DNA from: Vibrio ezurae NBRC 102218
GTDB lineage: Bacteria > Pseudomonadota > Gammaproteobacteria > Enterobacterales > Vibrionaceae
NCBI RefSeq assembly: GCF_000467185.1
Contig: NZ_BATM01000045.1
Span: forward strand, 48,765-112,764
DNA: 64,000 bases
Direction: 5' to 3'
A program made the translations under genes and the position numbers. Shown piece after piece: positions 59,053 to 64,000 of the stretch (position 1 is its first letter; each line of letters starts with the position of its first letter). Under the pieces are notes generated by a model that did not search any database, had not been told where the DNA came from, and saw nothing but the letters and a program-made list of their open reading frames with translations.

Positions 59053-59997
59053 ATGAATAAATACGCCCCACCTAAGTTTTCAATCAAACTGCTTCACCCT
59101 AGGTATTGGTTAGTTTGGTTTAGTTTTGGTGTTCTCGCTTTGTTTGTAAACCTAATGCCTTATTTCATTTTGCTTAAGGCAGGTCATGGTTTAGGCAAAC
59201 TAGGCATGGTGCTGGCAAAGAGCCGAGTTAAAGTTGCACGACGTAATTTGGAACTCGCCTTTCCAGAAAAATCGGCTGAGGAACTCGACCCTTTAGTCGA
59301 AGAAAACATCAAAAATACCGGTCTTGCCTTTATGGAAATGGGAATGACTTGGTTTTGGCCTACGTGGCGCCTAAAGCGCCATATCCGCACCGTCAACTTA
59401 CAACAAGCGATCGATTTTGAGAATGAAGGTAAAGGTGTTCTACTCTGCCACCCTCACACTCTTAATCTAGAAATTAGCGCAAGAGCGTTTGCTGTTTTAG
59501 GCTATCCGGGCAGTGGTGTATATCGACCAAACAACAACCCAGCCTATGACTTAGTCCAATACTGGGGTCGAACACACAATGGAAATAAACTCATCGATCG
59601 TAAGAATCTCAAAGAGATGATTCGTACTCTCAACCGTGGTGAACGTTTGTTTTACTTGGGAGATCATGATTATGGACGTAATAAGTCTGTTTTTGTTCCC
59701 TTTTTTGGCGTGCCCGATGCCTGTACGACAACGGGAGCTAACCTGCTGTTTAAAGCGACAAATTGCGCCATGATTCCGGTGACTGGATTCCGATATGAAA
59801 AGGGGCAATACGAACTGAATCTTGCAGACTCAATTCATGAGCAGTTCCCTAAGGATGATGTAGAGGCGGGTGCTATCTTGATGAATCAGGCGTATGAAAA
59901 AGTCATCTTACGCCAAGTTGATCAATGGATGTGGGTACATAAGCGCTATAAAACCATGCAAGATGAAAACCAGCCTAGAGGAGTTCGCTACAAATAG
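59053..59997 (+). CDS. lpxL: lipid A secondary acyltransferase LpxL
   Basis: 314 residues. One N-terminal membrane anchor (about 20-42), then LPLAT fold with catalytic HX4E at His135-Glu140 (CHPHTLNLE) and RNLKEMIRTLNRGERLFYLG for substrate binding. Adds a secondary acyl chain to lipid A. In V. cholerae the gene next to slmA is LpxL (VC0213); position supports the same here. Close paralogue of the next gene. Confidence 0.85.
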   Translation: MNKYAPPKFSIKLLHPRYWLVWFSFGVLALFVNLMPYFILLKAGHGLGKLGMVLAKSRVKVARRNLELAFPEKSAEELDPLVEENIKNTGLAFMEMGMTWFWPTWRLKRHIRTVNLQQAIDFENEGKGVLLCHPHTLNLEISARAFAVLGYPGSGVYRPNNNPAYDLVQYWGRTHNGNKLIDRKNLKEMIRTLNRGERLFYLGDHDYGRNKSVFVPFFGVPDACTTTGANLLFKATNCAMIPVTGFRYEKGQYELNLADSIHEQFPKDDVEAGAILMNQAYEKVILRQVDQWMWVHKRYKTMQDENQPRGVRYK

Positions 59998-60086
59998 CGA
60001 CCAAATCACGCTTTAACGTAAGTTTTCCCACATAATTAGTACGGCTACCTACTCAAAAGTGTTAAGCTGAATCAGAACGTCTAACG

Positions 60087-60120
60087 TAAGTGGCTCTCTA
60101 CATAGAGCCACTTAATTTTT
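60087..60120 (+). terminator. terminator between the two acyltransferase genes
   Basis: Stem TAAGTGGCTCT / AGAGCCACTTA, six-base loop, then ATTTTT. It separates the two paralogues, so the second needs its own promoter (60121-60181) or read-through. Confidence 0.88.
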
Positions 60121-60181
60121 GTCACTAAGTGACCTATTCGCCAGTCTAGTCAGCTTGCACTTATCCCCCCATTAGGATCTT

Positions 60182-61126
60182 ATGAGTAAATATGATAACC
60201 CCACCTTTAGCATTAAATTGCTACACCCTGCCTATTGGGGAGTTTGGTTCGGGTTTGGTCTACTGGCCTTCATTGTCAATATCTTGCCACTGGCTCTGCT
60301 ACTTCCTTTAGGGCGTTCTTTAGGCCAAATGGCAATGCCATTTGCCAAAAGCCGAGTCAAAGTAGCAAAACGAAACCTTGAGCTCGCCTTCCCTGACATG
60401 CCTCAACATGAGATTGAGCGAATTGTCTTAGAGAATTTTAAGAACACTGGCTTTGCGCTGTTTGAAACGGGGATTACTTGGTTTTGGCCAACTTGGCGAC
60501 TAAAACGTCATATTAAAGTGCACAATGCTGAGCCCATTATTGAATGCGCTAAACAAAAGAAAGGGGTGCTGGTATGCCATCCTCATGCTCTCAATTTAGA
60601 AGTCAGTGCGCGAGCTTTTGCCATTTTGGGTTATCCCGGACATGGCGTCTATCGCCCCCACTCCAATCCAGCGTATAACTTAATTCAATATTGGGGACGC
60701 ACTCATAACGGCAATAAAGTCATTGACCGAAAGAATTTAAAAGAAATGATTCGCACCTTAAAAACGGGTGAGCGCCTTTTTTATTTAGGGGATCATGACT
60801 ATGGCCGTAAAAAAGCGGTATTTGTGCCTTTCTTTGCGGTAAAAGAAGCATGTACGGTAACAGGGGCTAATATTCTCGCTCGAGCTACCGATTGCGCGAT
60901 AATCCCAATGACAGGCTATCGTGACAGCGATAGAAAGTGGGAGTTGTACTTTGATGACCCTATCCATGAAAACTTCCCTAAGGATGATGTAGAGGCGGGT
61001 GCGACCTACATGAATAAAGCCATAGAGAAAGCCATCTTACGTAAGTTAGAACAATGGATGTGGTTACATAAGCGCTTTAAAACACCCAAAGATGAAAACC
61101 AAGCCAAAGGGCTTTTATATAAGTAA
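60182..61126 (+). CDS. lpxN: second lipid A acyltransferase, probably LpxN
   Basis: 314 residues, colinear with the previous gene without large gaps; the catalytic pair is again His135-Glu140 (CHPHALNLE). Known for V. cholerae: the second gene (VC0212, LpxN) adds 3-hydroxylaurate, the site later modified with glycine in polymyxin resistance. Assigned by order and likeness; chain specificity cannot be read from sequence. Confidence 0.72.
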   Translation: MSKYDNPTFSIKLLHPAYWGVWFGFGLLAFIVNILPLALLLPLGRSLGQMAMPFAKSRVKVAKRNLELAFPDMPQHEIERIVLENFKNTGFALFETGITWFWPTWRLKRHIKVHNAEPIIECAKQKKGVLVCHPHALNLEVSARAFAILGYPGHGVYRPHSNPAYNLIQYWGRTHNGNKVIDRKNLKEMIRTLKTGERLFYLGDHDYGRKKAVFVPFFAVKEACTVTGANILARATDCAIIPMTGYRDSDRKWELYFDDPIHENFPKDDVEAGATYMNKAIEKAILRKLEQWMWLHKRFKTPKDENQAKGLLYK

Positions 61127-61167
61127 GCGAGTCATAAAAACACCTGTTTGCTTGACACAATATAAAA

Positions 61168-61204
61168 AGGGTCGGAGCCTGCCATCGCAAGTTCCGACCC
61201 TTAT
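61168..61204. terminator. long hairpin between lpxN and hemE
   Basis: Ten-bp perfect outer stem AAGGGTCGGA / TCCGACCCTT with an inner stem of about nine pairs (one mismatch, one G-U) and loop CATC; T-rich on the right, A run on the left. Serves both convergent genes. Outline resembles the 48-bp palindromes but the sequence differs. Confidence 0.85.
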
Positions 61205-61220
61205 TTTATTCTATGCGTTT

Positions 61221-62285
61221 TTACTTGTGATACGGCTTAGATAAATCATGTACCGCTTCGACAAACACACCGGCATTTTCAGGTGGCACATCCAAATGAA
61301 TACCATGACCAAGGTTAAACACATGACCTGTACCTTCACCAAATCCTTCAAGGATAGTACCCACTTCTTGACGAATACGTTCTGGTTGAGCATATAAGAT
61401 GGATGGGTCCATATTGCCTTGCAGAGCAACTTTGTCACCAATGCGCTTCTTCGCATCGGCAATGTTAATGGTCCAATCAAGCCCAACGGCATCACAACCT
61501 GTTGCAGCAATAGACTCTAACCACATTCCACCATTTTTAGTAAACAAGGTCACAGGCACGCGGCGTCCTTCATTCTCACGAATCAGACCGTCGACAATTT
61601 TATGCATGTAACGTAATGAGAACTCATTGTAATCACGAGGAGTCAGTACGCCACCCCATGTATCAAAGACCATTACTGACTGCGCACCCGCTTTAATTTG
61701 GGCATTTAGGTACTCAATCACACTGTCTGCCAGCTTATCGAGCAACAAGTGTAATGTCGCAGGTTCTGCATACATCATTTTTTTGATTTTGGTGAATGCC
61801 TTAGAGCTTCCACCTTCAACCATGTATGTAGCAAGAGTCCAAGGGCTTCCTGAAAAACCAATCAGTGGCACTTCACCTTGTAGGTCTTTACGAATTTGTC
61901 GAACGGCATTCATCACGTATTGCAGTTCACCTTCAGGATCAGGTAGACCAATTTTGTCGACATCCGCTTTACAAGTAATTGGGCGCTCAAATTTTGGACC
62001 TTCACCCGTTTCAAAATACAAGCCCAATCCCATTGCATCAGGAATAGTCAAAATATCCGAAAATAGGATTGCGGCGTCCAAAGGAAAACGACGTAAAGGT
62101 TGTAATGTTACCTCTGAGGCCAACTCAGCATTCTTACACAGAGACATGAAGTCACCCGCAACTGATCTTGTTGCTCGGTACTCTGGTAGGTAACGACCTG
62201 CTTGACGCATCATCCATACAGGCGTGTAATCAACCGGCTGCTTCAATAAAGCTCGCAGGTAACGATCATTTTTTAATTCAGTCAT
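61221..62285 (-). CDS. hemE: uroporphyrinogen decarboxylase
   Basis: 354 residues. [19 protein letters not shown] near the N-terminus with substrate-binding arginines; [13 protein letters not shown] and FDTWGGVL motifs. Converts uroporphyrinogen III to coproporphyrinogen III in heme synthesis. nudC lies 114 bp upstream on the same strand. Confidence 0.97.
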   Translation of the reverse strand: MTELKNDRYLRALLKQPVDYTPVWMMRQAGRYLPEYRATRSVAGDFMSLCKNAELASEVTLQPLRRFPLDAAILFSDILTIPDAMGLGLYFETGEGPKFERPITCKADVDKIGLPDPEGELQYVMNAVRQIRKDLQGEVPLIGFSGSPWTLATYMVEGGSSKAFTKIKKMMYAEPATLHLLLDKLADSVIEYLNAQIKAGAQSVMVFDTWGGVLTPRDYNEFSLRYMHKIVDGLIRENEGRRVPVTLFTKNGGMWLESIAATGCDAVGLDWTINIADAKKRIGDKVALQGNMDPSILYAQPERIRQEVGTILEGFGEGTGHVFNLGHGIHLDVPPENAGVFVEAVHDLSKPYHK

Positions 62286-62399
62286 TTCTAAGCCTTGCTT
62301 AATCCCTAACTACGAAAGCGTTATATTAGCACTTTTCACTTCTCACCTGTAACGAAGGATTGAGCAGTTGATCATGTTATCAGTACTAAAAACTGAAGG

Positions 62400-63194
62400 T
62401 TAGCTATTGCTATCCTTTATCGTCTCTACCGTTGCATCAATAAGGGATCGAGCGATAGTGCCATGTGGAGCAACCTCTGGTAGATCATCGTAATCGCACC
62501 ATTTAGCGTCACTCAGTTCATTGTAATCCGGCTTTATGTCTCCCCCTTGATACTCAGCCACAAACCCCATCATCATGCTGCTAGGGAATGCCCATGGCTG
62601 GCTACCAAAATATTGAATATTTTGAATATCAATGCCCGTTTCTTCCTTCACTTCTCGAGCGACACATTGCTCCAGTGTTTCTCCCACCTCAAGAAACCCT
62701 GCAATCACAGTGTACATATTCCCTTTATGACGAGGATGTTGAGCTAAGAGAATCTGGTTCTCTTTTCGGACTGCGACAATAATGCAGGGGAAGATGCGCG
62801 GATAATGCAAAGTACGACATTGCTGACATTGCATAGCCAATTGATTGTGATTGAAACTGTTTCGGCCACCGCAACAACCACAGAACCTCATCGTTTGAGT
62901 CATATGACCATATTGAACGGCTTTGCTTACTAACAGAAATAATGCTTCTGGGAGGTATAATAGCGCTCGCAATGACAACATCGGCAATTCACTATCAATG
63001 TCGCTATCATTCAACCAATATACTGGGTGCCCTTCATACCAACCGATTCTGATAGCACTATCAATGGCTTGTTCAAGTCCGTGCCCAAGGGAATCCGCAC
63101 ATCCAAATGGAATACACTTATCTTGTATCCACACGTCGCTACCATTAACCACCAGCCAATAAGCCGTTACCTGACGCTTACTTTTTTTTAACAT
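62400..63194 (-). CDS. nudC: NADH pyrophosphatase / RNA deNADding enzyme NudC
   Basis: 264 residues. Zinc ribbon CGCCG ... CQQC (about 105-126), Nudix box [20 protein letters not shown] then TG, and the NADH-specific SQPWAFPSS motif after it. Cleaves NADH and removes NAD caps from RNA. Divergent from rsd. Confidence 0.96.
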   Translation of the reverse strand: MLKKSKRQVTAYWLVVNGSDVWIQDKCIPFGCADSLGHGLEQAIDSAIRIGWYEGHPVYWLNDSDIDSELPMLSLRALLYLPEALFLLVSKAVQYGHMTQTMRFCGCCGGRNSFNHNQLAMQCQQCRTLHYPRIFPCIIVAVRKENQILLAQHPRHKGNMYTVIAGFLEVGETLEQCVAREVKEETGIDIQNIQYFGSQPWAFPSSMMMGFVAEYQGGDIKPDYNELSDAKWCDYDDLPEVAPHGTIARSLIDATVETIKDSNS

Positions 63195-63315
63195 CTCATC
63201 ATCTCTTTGCTTGCAGTTCTACCATTTTACTGGCAATCTAAATCTATACCAGTCGCACAGTGAATTGATTCAAAGCTATTGGTGTTACACATAATTTTGC
63301 TATTAACATGGAACC

Positions 63316-63353
63316 CTCTCGGAGTATTCGAGAGCTTTACCTGACCGGTAAAG
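63316..63353 (+). promoter_or_regulatory. two small hairpins in the rsd leader
   Basis: CTCTCG / CGAGAG (63316-63334) and CTTTACC / GGTAAAG (63335-63353), end to end, finishing 7 bp before the AGGA ribosome site. May shape rsd mRNA stability or translation; no T run. Confidence 0.4.
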
Positions 63354-63371
63354 GATCATGAGGACATGGTC

Positions 63372-63857
63372 ATGCTAAATAAATTCAGACAAGTACAAGA
63401 AGAATGGGGTGGCTCAAGTGAAGTCATTGACCATTGGTTAGAAACTCGACAAGCGTTGCTCGTTCAGTACGTGAAACTTGCCGCATTACAGCCTGCTTCA
63501 GCGTCATCAAATGTTGTTACCTTGCCGTCTAAAGAAGAGCTTCACGAGTTTTCTCAACATCTCGTCGATTACATCTCTGAAGGCCATTTTAAGATTTATG
63601 ATATGGTCATGGACAAATGGAGCTCTACTGGGTTTCAGTCCACAGAAGAAATCAGCCAGACCTACGCGAAGATTGTACTCACTACAGAGCCTTTGCTGAG
63701 CTTTACTGATAAATACGCAGAAATTAGTGATGACGACCTACATGATTTTGAAAGTGATATGTCGAAGGTTGGCGAAGTACTTGAGCTTAGGTTTGAAGTA
63801 GAAGATCTACTGATAAAACTGATCGCTGATAGCCTAGCAATCCCACCTGGTGCGTAA
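63372..63857 (+). CDS. rsd: anti-sigma-70 factor Rsd
   Basis: 161 residues from ATG 63372 (MLNKFRQVQEEW); AGGA at 63361-63364 suits this start better than ATG 63366. Helical Rsd/AlgQ family. SLVDYLSxGHF-type segment reads HLVDYISEGHFKIYD here; ELRFEVEDLLIKLI near the end. Holds sigma-70 away from core enzyme in stationary phase and, in E. coli, stimulates SpoT hydrolase. Confidence 0.95.
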   Translation: MLNKFRQVQEEWGGSSEVIDHWLETRQALLVQYVKLAALQPASASSNVVTLPSKEELHEFSQHLVDYISEGHFKIYDMVMDKWSSTGFQSTEEISQTYAKIVLTTEPLLSFTDKYAEISDDDLHDFESDMSKVGEVLELRFEVEDLLIKLIADSLAIPPGA

Positions 63858-63871
63858 AGTCCCTTACTAAG

Positions 63872-63900
63872 AACCTAGGAAGCTCATGGCCTCCTAGGTT
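63872..63900 (+). terminator. possible rsd terminator
   Basis: Perfect nine-bp stem AACCTAGGA / TCCTAGGTT, 11-base loop; tail TCCTTA is only weakly T-rich. The last 100 bp of the window show nothing else. Confidence 0.55.
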
Positions 63901-64000
63901 TCCTTACGAACTGAGTATCCCTATAAAATATTCATAGCTGCTTATCTGCTCGCCTAGTGCTAGCACCGCCCTATCTCCGTTTGACAGTCATACCAATCAC

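Noticed and set aside
61168..61204. Third copy of the island palindrome
   Set aside because: Size and place are similar, but the sequence differs and the stem is imperfect; an ordinary bidirectional terminator explains it.

Overview
The window is chromosomal DNA of a gammaproteobacterium, most likely a Vibrio or close relative. Evidence: Fis, HU, SpoT, Rsd, SlmA and CoaBC are of the enteric/Vibrio type; two lauroyl-type acyltransferases lie in tandem behind slmA, as in Vibrio cholerae; acs lies near a CrbS-type symporter/sensor kinase. The species cannot be fixed from the sequence alone.

Layout. (1) 1-8.4 kb, acetate locus: 5'-part of crbS (minus strand, cut by the window edge), an MFS permease, a CNMP/CBS/DUF294 nucleotidyltransferase, a DEDDh exonuclease and acs. 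(2) 8.7-13.6 kb: aroQ, accB-accC, prmA, dusB-fis. (3) 13.9-19.0 kb: corrinoid salvage and nucleotide-loop genes cobC, cobT, cobS, cobU, cobQ. (4) 19.0-21.7 kb, minus strand: yddG, then a MerR (ZntR-like) regulator translationally overlapping a cysteine-rich metal-efflux permease. (5) 22.1-31.7 kb, core genes: purH, purD, DUF1481, hupA, a CNNM/CBS protein, yjaG, a 2-hydroxyacid dehydrogenase, pyrE-rph and yicC.

(6) 31.7-about 50 kb, accessory DNA between yicC and gmk. It starts with a tyrosine-integrase remnant at the 3' end of yicC, a known integration hotspot, and carries two copies of a 48-bp palindrome. It holds a HipB / HipS-like / PLD-SF2-helicase operon with paired operators. Next is an AT-rich run of small secreted and membrane proteins, including one frameshifted copy, downstream of a 2103-residue Sec-exported RHS/YD-repeat protein whose stop codon overlaps a two-TM candidate immunity gene. 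It ends with a sigma-54 regulator, a clear -24/-12 promoter with twin upstream repeats, a split altronate-dehydratase-like enzyme and a KdgT-type permease. A DoxX-like protein and a DUF1566 protein follow.

(7) 52-64 kb, core genes: gmk-rpoZ-spoT-trmH, radC, coaBC-dut-slmA-lpxL, lpxN-like, hemE, nudC and rsd.

Most intergenic hairpins are clear intrinsic terminators. The best candidates for undescribed biology are the hipB-hipS-helicase operon (a defence-like architecture without a HipT kinase) and the RHS protein with its downstream array of membrane and secreted cassettes. No rRNA, tRNA, CRISPR array or complete insertion sequence was found.
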